A stretch of DNA of 64,000 nt, taken from positions 55,277 to 119,276 of the forward strand of contig JAZQUY010000001.1 in the NCBI GenBank assembly GCA_045631525.1, written 5' to 3'. The position numbers and the translations under genes are program-made. Below the pieces are notes generated by a model. It was not told the origin of the DNA. It did no database searches and was given only the letters and a program-made list of their open reading frames with translations. Origin of the DNA: SIG440 sp045631525. GTDB taxonomy: Bacteria; Bacillota; Clostridia; Monoglobales; Monoglobaceae. This document shows, one piece after another, positions 16,361 through 24,847 of this stretch. The number at the start of each line of letters is the position of its first letter. Position 1 is the first letter of the stretch.

Positions 16361-17256
16361 TAAAGGTAAGCGGAGTTACAAAGTATTTTGACGAATTTCG
16401 AGTGCTTGACGATATTTCACTGAATGTCAGACGTGGCACTATATATGGTCTTATCGGGCCGAACGGGGCAGGAAAGACCACTATTATAAACCATATAAAC
16501 GGAGTGCTTTTGCCAAATAGTGGCACTATAACCATAAACGATGAAAAGGTTTTTGAAAACGAAAAGATAAAGCAGAGGGTCTTAAGTATTTCGGATGACT
16601 GGTTTTATTACAGCACATTTACCATTCGGGAGATGGCAAAATTTTATAAGGCGGTATATCCGGCTTTTAATGTTCATAGGTATGAATCCATAAAAAAGAT
16701 TTTCAATATTGATGAAAAACGTCAGATAAGAAAACTTTCAAAGGGTATGAAAAAGCAGGTTGCCTTTTGGCTTTCGCTGTCTGCTATGCCTGATGTTCTT
16801 ATTCTTGATGAGCCTCTTGACGGACTTGACCCTGTGATGCGAAAACAGGTCTTAAACCTTGTGATTGCAGACGTTGCCGACCGTGAAATGACGGTGCTTG
16901 TTTCTTCGCACAATCTTCGTGAACTTGAGGACATCTGTGACTGGGTGGGAATTATACATAAAGGGAAAATGATTCTTGAAAAACCCCTTGATGATCTGAA
17001 AGGTGCTGTTCACAAGTATCAGCTTGTTTTGGGGGAGGATAAGGGAACTTTGCTTGAATCAATGGAAAACGTACTGCATATTTCAAAGACCGGCTCGGTT
17101 TATAACGTGATTGTCCGTGGAGATTCAAAGGAAACTGACCGGCAGATGAAGGCACTTATGCCGGTCCTTTGTGAAAGGATAAGTCTCACTTTGGAAGAAG
17201 TATTTATTTATGAATTGGGAGGGCTTGGTTATGATTTCAAGAACATCATTATTTAA
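16357..17256 (+). CDS. ABC transporter ATP-binding protein
   Basis: 299-aa ATPase subunit. Walker A GPNGAGKTT (about residue 34), signature LSKGMKKQV (about 128), Walker B VLILDEPLDGLDP (about 147) and the switch His in VSSHNLRELED. GTG start at 16357 behind AAAAGGAGGGGG and overlapping the gntR stop. The signature deviates from LSGGQ as is common in the YtrB/BcrA-like family. Pairs with the large permease that overlaps its 3' end; likely peptide-antibiotic or envelope-related export. Confidence 0.93.
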   Translation: MIKVSGVTKYFDEFRVLDDISLNVRRGTIYGLIGPNGAGKTTIINHINGVLLPNSGTITINDEKVFENEKIKQRVLSISDDWFYYSTFTIREMAKFYKAVYPAFNVHRYESIKKIFNIDEKRQIRKLSKGMKKQVAFWLSLSAMPDVLILDEPLDGLDPVMRKQVLNLVIADVADREMTVLVSSHNLRELEDICDWVGIIHKGKMILEKPLDDLKGAVHKYQLVLGEDKGTLLESMENVLHISKTGSVYNVIVRGDSKETDRQMKALMPVLCERISLTLEEVFIYELGGLGYDFKNIII

Positions 17257-19273
17257 TAAGGGAATATTTTATTCCACTCTCAAACGTTATATGTGGGGCT
17301 CGGTGCTATATAGTATAATCCTTTTTGCTCTTACCTCGTTGGTTATTCTTTTGGGGGTTGACGTGGAAAATTCGTGGTACAGAATGGGTGACAGCCGTGT
17401 AGCGCTTATCTTAGGTGACCACTATCTGATTTTACCTGTGATTATAGGACTGTTTGTACCCACTGTTGTGGCCCTTTTGACGTTTCGATTTTTGCATTCA
17501 AAAAAGACTGCGATATTTGTACACAGCCTGCCCGTGACAAGAACGGCGAATTATATATCCACAATTCTTGCGGCATTTGTCCTTATGGGTGCGCCGGTTG
17601 TGCTCAATGGCGTTATCCTCGCGTTTCTTAGTATTTTTAAATACGGAGAGTTTTTCACTGTTACCTCTTGCCTTATATGGACCGGGCTAAATCTTCTGAC
17701 GCTGTTTTCAATGTTTTCAATTGCGGCGTTTGCGGCAGGGCTTACCGGAAACAGCTTTGCTGCAGTTGGACTCAATGGCCTTATCCACGGGATTTTTCTT
17801 ATATTTGCGGCGGCTTTTTCGGCTATCGCAAAGTGCTTCCTTTATGGCTATCACGATTTGAACAGATTGCTTTATGGGGCTATGAGATGGAACTTTGTAT
17901 CTTATCTTACGGAAACGGCAAGTGCTATGAGCATTAAAAATGCTCCGGGATTTGACTTCTTGAAGATTGTTATAATAATTCTTATATCCCTTATGTTCTA
18001 CGTTTTTGGATGGCTCATTTATAGGAAGCGCAGAATGGAAACAGCGGAGGATGTTGCGGCATTTCGGTGTCTCAATCCAATTTACAAATATCTTCTTTCA
18101 TTTATTTCGGCACTTTCCACATTTGGAATTTTGAGTGGTGCTATTGCGGAAAAACCGCTTGTCCCGGTGATTTTTACAATTATTGTGAGTCTTGTGGTGT
18201 ATTTCGCTGCAGAAATGGTGCTGAAAAAGAGCTTCAAGGTATGGAAGGCGTATAGGGGCTATCTTGTTTTTGCGGCAGCCTTTTCGGTGATGATATGCAT
18301 ATTTGCCTTCACAAGTTTCTTTGGATTTGAAACACGTATTCCAAGCCGCAGTGATTTTGACGAGGTTGCCATATACGAATATTATTATCAGGACGATATG
18401 CCGTGGATTTCGGATGAGGAGCTTATAGACTATACAACAGAGGTCCACAAGATGCTGACACAAAAGAATAATATTTACACAGTGAAAAATGATGATAAGT
18501 ATACCACGGCCATAACCATAAGGTATAAGCTTAAAAACGGGAAAACAATGATAAGACGTTATCCCGTGACCGAGGTGATGGCTTGCGAAATTCTTGAAAA
18601 TCTCTATAAGCACGAAAGTTACAAGAAAAAGATATTTGAGGTATTTGGCGAGGAAGTTGGCGAGGTTTATCGCATAACGGTGAATGACGGAAATATCGAA
18701 CTTGCCGATAAAGAAAAGATAGAGGAGTTCTTTGAATGCCTGAGCCGTGATATTTTGGAACTTGATTACACCCAGATGTGCGACAGCAGTGCATGGCATA
18801 CCAGTGTTACGATTGCATATATAAAGACAGAGGATTTGGCGGAGCCAGGAGATAAAATGCAGTGGAACATTTATCAAAGCATAAATGCGAATTTCAGGCA
18901 CACTCTGGGCTGGCTTATAGGGAATGGTTATCAGAGACCTCTCTTCAATGCAGGAGACTGGGACCTTTGCATACTTGATAAAGCACAATGGGAAAAGTAC
19001 AGAGAAATTGAAGAAGTGACAATGGCGTCCCATAAAGGACCAATGGTCGAGGTGGCAAGACTTCCTCAAATTCAGGAGCTTTCGGATATTGGCATAATTT
19101 CCGACGACCTCAGAAAAAACAAAATTGATGATTTTGTGATTTTCAGGGGAGTAAGGTTTGTTCCAGAAAAGGACTATTCATATTATGTTTGTGGAATAGA
19201 CAATGGTGGATATCTCAATGTTTTAGCGGCATTTTATGAGGATGGAGCGGATTTATTAAATCTTATTGATTAA
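17231..19273 (+). CDS. ABC transporter permease with large extracytoplasmic domain
   Basis: 680-aa membrane protein. The N-terminal half (residues 1 to about 390) has about ten hydrophobic segments of the ABC-2 permease type; the C-terminal 290 residues are hydrophilic and probably face outward. The frame opens at 17210 but ATG 17231 (MISRTSLFNKG), 7 bases after GGGAGGG, is the start; it overlaps the ATPase gene by 26 bases. No family beyond ABC-2-like membrane protein is recognised for the soluble half. Works with the preceding ATPase under the YtrA-type repressor. Confidence 0.85.
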   Translation: MISRTSLFNKGIFYSTLKRYMWGSVLYSIILFALTSLVILLGVDVENSWYRMGDSRVALILGDHYLILPVIIGLFVPTVVALLTFRFLHSKKTAIFVHSLPVTRTANYISTILAAFVLMGAPVVLNGVILAFLSIFKYGEFFTVTSCLIWTGLNLLTLFSMFSIAAFAAGLTGNSFAAVGLNGLIHGIFLIFAAAFSAIAKCFLYGYHDLNRLLYGAMRWNFVSYLTETASAMSIKNAPGFDFLKIVIIILISLMFYVFGWLIYRKRRMETAEDVAAFRCLNPIYKYLLSFISALSTFGILSGAIAEKPLVPVIFTIIVSLVVYFAAEMVLKKSFKVWKAYRGYLVFAAAFSVMICIFAFTSFFGFETRIPSRSDFDEVAIYEYYYQDDMPWISDEELIDYTTEVHKMLTQKNNIYTVKNDDKYTTAITIRYKLKNGKTMIRRYPVTEVMACEILENLYKHESYKKKIFEVFGEEVGEVYRITVNDGNIELADKEKIEEFFECLSRDILELDYTQMCDSSAWHTSVTIAYIKTEDLAEPGDKMQWNIYQSINANFRHTLGWLIGNGYQRPLFNAGDWDLCILDKAQWEKYREIEEVTMASHKGPMVEVARLPQIQELSDIGIISDDLRKNKIDDFVIFRGVRFVPEKDYSYYVCGIDNGGYLNVLAAFYEDGADLLNLID

Positions 19274-19357
19274 AGATTGAACAAGTCCAGTAAAAAAAGA
19301 GGCCTCCAAAGGCGTACTCACATAGGGAAAAATCAATTTTGACAAGAAGTTAGAACA

Positions 19358-19391
19358 AAAGTCCTTGAGATAAAATATCTCAAGGACTTTC
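19358..19391 (-). terminator. Strong hairpin inside the inverted-repeat element
   Basis: AAAGTCCTTGAGATA / TATCTCAAGGACTTT forms an approximately 15-bp perfect stem with a very short AA-type loop. On the minus strand it is followed by TGTTCT, so its terminator character is weak; on the plus strand by CTTTGTTTG, downstream of the permease gene. Confidence 0.55.
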
Positions 19392-19538
19392 TTTGTTTGT
19401 CAAAACGATAGCATCGCTTGAAACAAGGGGTTTTGGATGGTGAACAAGTAAAAAACGCAGGTAATCCTGTATGGCTTGCCGAGGCTTTTTGCAAAGTTCG
19501 ACGCCAAAATACAAAGTTTCAAGTTGGTTTATCCCCAT
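19380..19538 (-). CDS. Unrecognised 52-aa open frame inside the repeat element
   Basis: ATG at 19538 gives a 52-aa frame beginning MGINQLETLYFGVELCKKPR and ending VLTNKESP, with its stop inside the 19358-19391 hairpin. The AGG about 12 bases upstream lies in the right inverted repeat and is a poor ribosome site. I do not recognise it; it may be a transposase scrap, a small element-borne protein or chance. Confidence 0.25.
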   Translation of the reverse strand: MGINQLETLYFGVELCKKPRQAIQDYLRFLLVHHPKPLVSSDAIVLTNKESP

Positions 19539-19643
19539 GTGAGTACGCCTAATGGTAGTTTTTATTCTACCAAGGAGGCTTTTTGTGCTATCTAAACAAA
19601 ATGGTGCAGTTTGAAGTGTTTGCTTTTTAAATTTTACTGAGAA

Positions 19644-21002
19644 TTACATGGGTAAAAAACTCATTGCGATTTCAAAGTAGATAAGGAGAGAAATTGCATC
19701 GACGATTGTTGTGACAAAGGGACTTGCTGTAACTGCCGGGTCAAAGCCAAGTCTTTTTACTAAGATAGGCAGGCTGCATCCCACGAGTTTTGCACATATT
19801 ACGGTGACAAGAAGAGTCAGGGAAACGATTATTGAAATAACAACAGGGTCTTGACCTGATGAAAGAATTGAACCATAGTCAACAAGCATCATTTTACCGA
19901 AATTGACAATTCCTAAAGCCAAGCCACAAAGGATAGAAGTAAAAAGTTCCTTGCGCAAAACCTTGAAAATATCTTTCATAGTTATGTCATTAAGTGAAAG
20001 ACTGCGGATAATGGTAACAGAAGCCTGACCGCCGGAGTTTCCGCCAGTACCCATGAGCATTGGAATAAATGCAGTGAGCACAACGCATACCGAAAGCATA
20101 CTTTCAAAGGAGCTTATAATTTTTCCTGTAAAGGTGGAAGAAATCATAAGGAGCAAAAGCCAGGGGATTCTGTTCTTAAAGGTATCCCATACGGATGTTT
20201 TCAGATACGGTTTTTCTGATGGCAAAATAGCCGCCATCTTTTCAATATCCTCGGTGTGCTCTTCCTGAATGACGTCAATTACATCGTCAAAGGTGATAAT
20301 TCCCACAAGGCGGGTTTCCTTATCAACAACCGGCATAGCCAGAAGGTCATATTTGCGGAAAAGGTTTGCAACATTTTCCTTATCTTCAAAGGTGTCAACA
20401 AAAATGACGTTTGTTTCCATCATTTCGCCGATTTGTTTGCAGTTGTTACAGAGCAGCAAATCCTTGACAGTGGTGTACCCAAGAAGCTGACGGTTTTTGT
20501 CCGTTACATAGCAGGTGTAAATTGTTTCTTTGTCAACACCAGTTGCACGAATACGTTCGAACGCCTCAGTCACGGTCATGTCGGCTTTGAGGTTTACATA
20601 CTCAATGGTCATAATGCTTCCGGCACTGTCTTTTGGGTAATTGAGAATTTTATTTATTTCAGACCTTGTCTGTGGGTCTGACTGTCGCAGTATTCGCTTG
20701 ACAACGTTTGCGGGCATTTCTTCAATAATATCAACGGTGTCATCTACGTACATTTCGTCAAGGACATCACGAAGTTCCTTGTCGCTAAAGCATTTCAAGA
20801 GATGCTCCTGAGTATCGGCATCCATTTCGACAAAGGTCTCAGCTGCAAGTTCTTTGGGAAGAAGACGGAAGAGCCTGAGAACGTGTTCCTCAGGAAGCTC
20901 GTCATACATCAATGCAATATCAGGGGCGTTCATTTCAGAGAGGGTATTTCGCAGCTTAACAAATTCCTTATTTTCAATCAGTGTCAAAATTTCTTCAAAC
21001 AT
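19644..21002 (-). CDS. mgtE: Magnesium transporter MgtE
   Basis: Homodimeric Mg2+ channel of the cytoplasmic membrane, 452 aa. Order: MgtE N domain (residues 1 to about 130), two CBS domains (about 130-255; DSAGSIMTIEYVNL and GYTTVKDLLL), a plug helix and five membrane helices with the pore motif PMLMGTGGNSGGQAS (about 345). The frame is open to 21113, but ATG 21002 (MFEEILTLIE) follows GGGAGG and fits the family. Translation and transcription are under the M-box riboswitch immediately upstream, so expression should fall when cytoplasmic Mg2+ is high. Confidence 0.96.
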   Translation of the reverse strand: MFEEILTLIENKEFVKLRNTLSEMNAPDIALMYDELPEEHVLRLFRLLPKELAAETFVEMDADTQEHLLKCFSDKELRDVLDEMYVDDTVDIIEEMPANVVKRILRQSDPQTRSEINKILNYPKDSAGSIMTIEYVNLKADMTVTEAFERIRATGVDKETIYTCYVTDKNRQLLGYTTVKDLLLCNNCKQIGEMMETNVIFVDTFEDKENVANLFRKYDLLAMPVVDKETRLVGIITFDDVIDVIQEEHTEDIEKMAAILPSEKPYLKTSVWDTFKNRIPWLLLLMISSTFTGKIISSFESMLSVCVVLTAFIPMLMGTGGNSGGQASVTIIRSLSLNDITMKDIFKVLRKELFTSILCGLALGIVNFGKMMLVDYGSILSSGQDPVVISIIVSLTLLVTVICAKLVGCSLPILVKRLGFDPAVTASPFVTTIVDAISLLIYFEIAMSFLPM

Positions 21003-21030
21003 ACAAAAAACCTCCCATTTCAAAGTATTT

Positions 21031-21078
21031 TTTAAAAATAAAATCCCTGTGTCAAAGCAAAGAACAATGACACAGGGA
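21031..21078 (-). terminator. Riboswitch-controlled terminator of mgtE
   Basis: Minus-strand stem TCCCTGTGTCA (21078-21068) / TGACACAGGGA (21054-21044), 11 bp perfect, followed by TTTTATTTTT. It lies between the M-box aptamer and the mgtE ribosome site, the expected place for the expression platform. Confidence 0.88.
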
Positions 21079-21094
21079 AAAATATACCCAAAGA

Positions 21095-21258
21095 AAACGA
21101 TGTCACCGTTCAAGCTTTAGCTTCGCAGGGCGATGAAATTGCATTAGACGATACCTTGTGTTCGATATTGCCTGTTCAACCATCTTGTGGTGTCTCCACC
21201 ATGTCGCGGCAGCAATCCGTATCCCTGTGGTAGCCTTACCTACCGGAATTACCTTTCA
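21095..21258 (-). promoter_or_regulatory. M-box (ykoK) magnesium riboswitch
   Basis: Read on the minus strand, the leader contains the conserved M-box blocks in order: GGTAGGTAAGGCTACC, GGGATACGG..GCTGCCG, GGAGACACC, AAGATGG..GAACAGG, ACAAGGT, TAATGC and GAAGCTAAAGCTT. It lies between a consensus promoter and a terminator ahead of mgtE, the commonest M-box target. In known members, Mg2+ binding compacts the aptamer and favours the terminator. Boundaries are approximate to within about 10 bases. Confidence 0.9.
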
Positions 21259-21261
21259 TAT

Positions 21262-21290
21262 ATTATAACTCAAAAAGTATGATTTGTCAA
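21262..21290 (-). promoter_or_regulatory. Sigma-A promoter of the M-box/mgtE transcript
   Basis: Minus strand: perfect TTGACA (21290-21285), 17-base spacer, perfect TATAAT (21267-21262). The -35 ends only 4 bases from the stop of the upstream surface-protein gene. Confidence 0.88.
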
Positions 21291-21293
21291 CAG

Positions 21294-23870
21294 TTACATT
21301 GAAGAGTATAAAATCTTGGCAGCTTCTGCCTTTGTAAGTGGGTTAAGCGGTTTAAAGCTTTGGTCTTCATATCCCCTCATAGCCCCAATATTCGTAAGGG
21401 TAAGAATTCCGTCTACTGCCCATGCGGGAATGTCCTCTTTGTCCACGGCTGTGATTTCGCCCTTGAAAAAACCACCAGGCAGTGTCCTTGCGACGATCGT
21501 TGCAGCTTCAGCACGGCTGATTGAGGAAAGTGGGTCAGCGCAGCTTTCGGCGTCGCTTACATATCTGCCTTTCAAGATGCCAAGCTCATAAAGAACTTTG
21601 AAGCTGTCAAGTGCCCAGAATGGAATGGTGTCAAGATCGGAATATGGAAGGACCACGTCCTGATATTTGGACTTGTCAACTCCCAAAAAGTTTGTCATCA
21701 TAACAGCAAATTCAGAGCGTGTCATAGCCTTTTGGGGATTGAAACGGAGTTCATCTCCAACCACTTCGCCGTTTATAATCTTTTGAGATTTCATATACCT
21801 CAGGATATCGTCTGCCCAATGTCCTGCGGTGTCTGAAAATGCTCCGGAGGGGTATGATGCTTTGAACATATCAAAGGTTTTGAAAGTGGTATATCCAAAG
21901 ATGTTTGTTGCAATAATGGTAACTTTTTTAACACCAACTGGTATTTGGGCGGTGAACTCTCCTGTTTCAGCATTGTAGGAAAAAGATGTTTCCTTACCAT
22001 CGGCACGTATTGATATGCCGTCAGCAGTGGTAGGAATGTCATATTCGCAAGAGATTTTGCCCGTAAAAGTTCCAAGGGTATATGCTGTGTCAACAATAAT
22101 AGGGTATGATTTTGGGTCATTTGCATCAGCGGGGGTGAGATTAACCGGAATAGAAACTGTTTTGTCACCTGCTGAAATGGTTATATTTCCTGTTTCACCA
22201 TAGCTACCTGATGCTGTGAACACAAATTTTTCGTTTATGCTGCCGATATTTTCATCGGCTTCCCAAGCAAAGTTTTCGTCACTTGATACAAGCCGGTTAT
22301 ATCCGCCATAAGCCTCTGCGGTCAGAGAAACCGTGTCGCCAGGGTCGAGGGTTAGTGAGGTTATATAATTTCCGCTGTTTTTATCCTTGATTCTTATGTC
22401 GGTGGGGGTAGCAAGACAAATCACCGAGGTGGACGCGGTGACATCTCCGCTTTCTGCATAGACTGTTACTGCACCGCTGTCTTTTGCGGTGAAAACACCA
22501 TCTTTTGTGATGGTACTGTTTTTTCCGTCCTGAACGCTGAAAGTGACATTTTTTGGCACATCAACGGGATAGAAACCGGAGTCTGTAGCTTTTAGGGTCA
22601 GCTTTGTGCTTGCACCTGTTAAAACATAGTTTGTCAAAGGATAAATATGAAGATTTGCAAGTTTGCCGGTTTTTTCTGCGGTATTAGTGAAAATAATGTG
22701 AGTCGAAAGCTTACGTTCTTTTCCGTCCGAGGGCTTATTCATAAGACTTGCGGTTTCGTTTCCGGGTAGCTGAGTGGAAATTGCGCTTGAGCCGCCGCCG
22801 TCAAGGTTGAGGGCTTCGATGCATCCAAGTTCCTTCATTCGCTTTGCCAGAGTTTTAAGCTGAACACCATAGCTGTGACCACTTTGACGTCCGTCGATGG
22901 TATAAAGAATTATTTCGCCATTTTCGGTTATACCGATAGCTGTTCTTGGCGCAGCACCTGTGCCAAGATTTGGATTTATTTCGCCATCAATGAGAAGACG
23001 TCCGCCAACAGACCCCATGCCGCAAATAACGTCATTCCAACGCTTATCACCGCTGACGCTGAAATGGATAGTTACAGTTTCCCCTTCGGTGAGTGTGGAT
23101 ATGGGATTTAAAAATTCTTCGGGGGCTTTTTTGTCAACGGTGATAACTATTTTTCCCTCTGGTATAGGGATGGAAGATGAATTTTCGCTTATTGATTCCA
23201 CAACTGCAGTAAGCCTGCTGCCAAGCTTCATTTCACCATCAATGGGATTTAAAATTACGTCAATTCCATCTGTGGTGTTTTGGGTTTCATTTGAAAATTC
23301 TGAGGTCATCATGTATGCAGAATAGGGCTGGCGGAACTTGTTTATGTTGTAGATATTAAGCTCGCTGCCGTCTTTTTTTTGCAGAACTGAGTTGAGATAA
23401 AAATATGAGATGAATGCAGTTCCGTCAGGCAAAATGCCAATTCCGTCCTGACCGGAGGCATCTTTTGTGAGGATTTTTCCGTCAACGATTGCATTGCTCA
23501 TAGGAACAAGGGTCTGGAGTGAAAAATAATCAGCATTTGTTCCTGCCAGAACGTCCTTGCCATCTTTTTCAAAAAGTGAAATCTGGTTTGAGAGGGTGTT
23601 CCCGCCATACAGTGCATCGCCATAAGTTATAGTGGGAAAGACCGCATCGTTTGGGGTGTATGTTATATAGTTTTCACTTTGTTTGCCCACCCCCGACTGG
23701 TCACTGAAAAACAGGTTATGGGTGAAATGGAGACCCTCGCCTATTTTGACAGAATAACCGTCAATTTTTGTGCTGCCCAAAGTTGAGGCAAGACTCCCAA
23801 GGGGTGACAAAACAAGGCTCGCCGTGAGAAAAGTGCTGTATAGAATTTTTGTCAGTCTTTTTGTTTTCAT
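21294..23870 (-). CDS. Secreted phosphodiester glycosidase (NAGPA/DUF2233) with Big-like and SLH domains
   Basis: 858-aa cell-surface protein. A signal peptide (MKTKRLTKILYSTFLTASLV onward to about residue 30) is followed by a phosphodiester glycosidase domain (to about residue 380; PRTAIGITENG, YTIDGRQSGHS and LNLDGGGSSA are the family motifs), which in relatives removes GlcNAc phosphodiester caps. Next come Ig-like/bacterial Big domains (about 395-660) and three S-layer homology repeats (about 680-858; GHWADDILRYM, FWALDSFKVLYELG, PAWAVDGILTLTNIG) that hold it on the cell wall. ATG 23870 is preferred to 23882, whose codon abuts the AGG. Possible role in wall teichoic acid or host glycan turnover; substrate not shown. 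Confidence 0.88.
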   Translation of the reverse strand: MKTKRLTKILYSTFLTASLVLSPLGSLASTLGSTKIDGYSVKIGEGLHFTHNLFFSDQSGVGKQSENYITYTPNDAVFPTITYGDALYGGNTLSNQISLFEKDGKDVLAGTNADYFSLQTLVPMSNAIVDGKILTKDASGQDGIGILPDGTAFISYFYLNSVLQKKDGSELNIYNINKFRQPYSAYMMTSEFSNETQNTTDGIDVILNPIDGEMKLGSRLTAVVESISENSSSIPIPEGKIVITVDKKAPEEFLNPISTLTEGETVTIHFSVSGDKRWNDVICGMGSVGGRLLIDGEINPNLGTGAAPRTAIGITENGEIILYTIDGRQSGHSYGVQLKTLAKRMKELGCIEALNLDGGGSSAISTQLPGNETASLMNKPSDGKERKLSTHIIFTNTAEKTGKLANLHIYPLTNYVLTGASTKLTLKATDSGFYPVDVPKNVTFSVQDGKNSTITKDGVFTAKDSGAVTVYAESGDVTASTSVICLATPTDIRIKDKNSGNYITSLTLDPGDTVSLTAEAYGGYNRLVSSDENFAWEADENIGSINEKFVFTASGSYGETGNITISAGDKTVSIPVNLTPADANDPKSYPIIVDTAYTLGTFTGKISCEYDIPTTADGISIRADGKETSFSYNAETGEFTAQIPVGVKKVTIIATNIFGYTTFKTFDMFKASYPSGAFSDTAGHWADDILRYMKSQKIINGEVVGDELRFNPQKAMTRSEFAVMMTNFLGVDKSKYQDVVLPYSDLDTIPFWALDSFKVLYELGILKGRYVSDAESCADPLSSISRAEAATIVARTLPGGFFKGEITAVDKEDIPAWAVDGILTLTNIGAMRGYEDQSFKPLNPLTKAEAAKILYSSM

Positions 23871-23906
23871 AAATATGCACATCCTAAAAAATCTTTGTCG
23901 AACTTA

Positions 23907-23935
23907 AGTATAACAAAAATATAAAATAATGTAAA
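23907..23935 (-). promoter_or_regulatory. Promoter of the surface glycosidase gene
   Basis: Minus strand: TTTACA (23935-23930), 17-base spacer, TATACT (23912-23907), about 37 bases before the start codon. Confidence 0.75.
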
Positions 23936-23961
23936 TAAAAAAATATTTACAATAGTGTAAC

Positions 23962-23991
23962 AAAAAAGACGGCAGTGAGTATCTGCCGTCT
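23962..23991 (-). terminator. Rho-independent terminator after the CBM9-like gene
   Basis: Minus-strand perfect 9-bp stem AGACGGCAG / CTGCCGTCT with a 7-base loop, followed by six T. Confidence 0.9.
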
Positions 23992-23997
23992 GAAAAA

Positions 23998-24582
23998 TTA
24001 TTCAATAACCATTGTGCCGAAATATTCAGGCTTGTGAAAGTCAGGCTTTTCGCGGTCAACCATACACCAGCAGCCCCAGTGAGGGAACTCGGTTTCGTCA
24101 CCGCATTTATAAACATTTGCGGGGAGGGTCATTCCTTTCTTGAATTCATAGCTGGGTATGTATTTTTTTATAAAGTCAAAAGTTACTGTATAATCGGCTG
24201 TCCAGTATTTATCAAAAATTTCGGTTTTGATGCCCAGCAGTTGAAGGTCTTCTTCGGTGAGGTCAATTTTTTCATATCTGTCCTTGCGGAAAGAAACGTT
24301 CATAACCCCATTGGGATTAACTTCAAAATTAAAATATCTATCGCAGTGCTCTGGGTCAAAAACAACAAACCATTCAAGACAGCTGTCAAGGTGAACCGGT
24401 CCAAAATGCTTGGTGACGGTGGCTTTGGGACTTTTCTCGTGTGCTATGAAATGTACGTGAAATCCTTCGCTACTGTAACATACATTGAACTCAACTTCTG
24501 GATAGTATCCGTTTGTGTTTATATAGTCTGTCAGGGTGATAACCGGAATGTCGGCGCAACCCTTTTCTTTGATTGTATACAT
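23998..24582 (-). CDS. Carbohydrate-binding family 9-like protein
   Basis: 194-aa single-domain protein resembling CBM9-like domains found in sugar-related proteins of Clostridia and Bacteroidetes: DSCLEWFVVFDPEHCDRYFN, FEVNPNGVMNVSFRKDRYE and the C-terminal HWGCWCMVDREKPDFHKPEY with its FG are typical. No signal peptide is seen, so it is predicted cytoplasmic unless exported otherwise. The start ATG 24582 has only a weak ribosome site (TAAGTT). It sits alone between the tRNA-Arg unit and a terminator. Exact role unknown. Confidence 0.75.
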   Translation of the reverse strand: MYTIKEKGCADIPVITLTDYINTNGYYPEVEFNVCYSSEGFHVHFIAHEKSPKATVTKHFGPVHLDSCLEWFVVFDPEHCDRYFNFEVNPNGVMNVSFRKDRYEKIDLTEEDLQLLGIKTEIFDKYWTADYTVTFDFIKKYIPSYEFKKGMTLPANVYKCGDETEFPHWGCWCMVDREKPDFHKPEYFGTMVIE

Positions 24583-24620
24583 AACTTACTCCAATCTGCC
24601 GATTGTTACGGCAAAAATTC

Positions 24621-24656
24621 TAAAAAATAAACTCCCAAAACAAATGTCCGGGAGTT
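24621..24656 (-). terminator. Terminator of the tRNA-Arg transcript
   Basis: Minus-strand stem AACTCCC (24656-24650) / GGGAGTT (24636-24630) followed by TATTTTTTA, starting directly after the encoded CCA. Confidence 0.85.
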
Positions 24657-24733
24657 TGGTGCGCCAGAAGGGACTCGAACCCCTGACCTACTGGCTCGTA
24701 GCCAGTCACTCTATCCAGCTGAGCTACTGGCGC
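24657..24733 (-). tRNA. tRNA-Arg (anticodon ACG)
   Basis: Complete cloverleaf on the minus strand: acceptor GCGCCAG / CTGGCGC, D-arm AGCTCAGCTGGATAGAGT, anticodon stem ACTGG / CCAGT with loop CTACGAG (anticodon ACG, reads CGN via inosine), T-arm GGGTTCGAGTCCC. Discriminator A and the CCA tail are genome-encoded. Confidence 0.97.
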
Positions 24734-24772
24734 ATACCGCAGCAAAAGCAATGTCGCTGCCAACGATTACTT

Positions 24773-24801
24773 ATTGTAGCACACCTTTTAATAAAATGCA
24801 A
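24773..24801 (-). promoter_or_regulatory. tRNA-Arg promoter
   Basis: Minus strand: TTGCAT (24801-24796), 17-base spacer containing an extended-type TGTGC, TACAAT (24778-24773), 40 bases before the tRNA. Confidence 0.8.
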
Positions 24802-24847
24802 GCCTTTTTTTGAAAAAATTCCGGTTTTCTCCAAAAAAGTTTAAAGG

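Larger units (their letters stand above)
19300..19588. repeat. Inverted-repeat-bounded element, possibly a small non-autonomous mobile element
   Basis: The 370-base stretch 19274-19643 has no clear gene. The 14 bases AGGCGTACTCACAT (19311-19324) recur inverted as ATGTGAGTACGCCT (19537-19550), and the match continues inward with GGGA and AAA after single mismatches. Further out, GCCTCC near 19303 is matched by GGAGGC near 19575. Between lie a small minus-strand frame, a hairpin and a second hairpin (TGGTAG/CTACCA, 19553-19572). No transposase and no obvious target duplication are seen, so a MITE-like element or a decayed insertion sequence are both possible. Confidence 0.45.

Noticed and set aside
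18098..19069. 323-aa minus-strand open frame
   Set aside because: Antisense to the ABC permease C-terminal domain, which is in frame and coupled to its ATPase; no motif or start signal on the minus strand.
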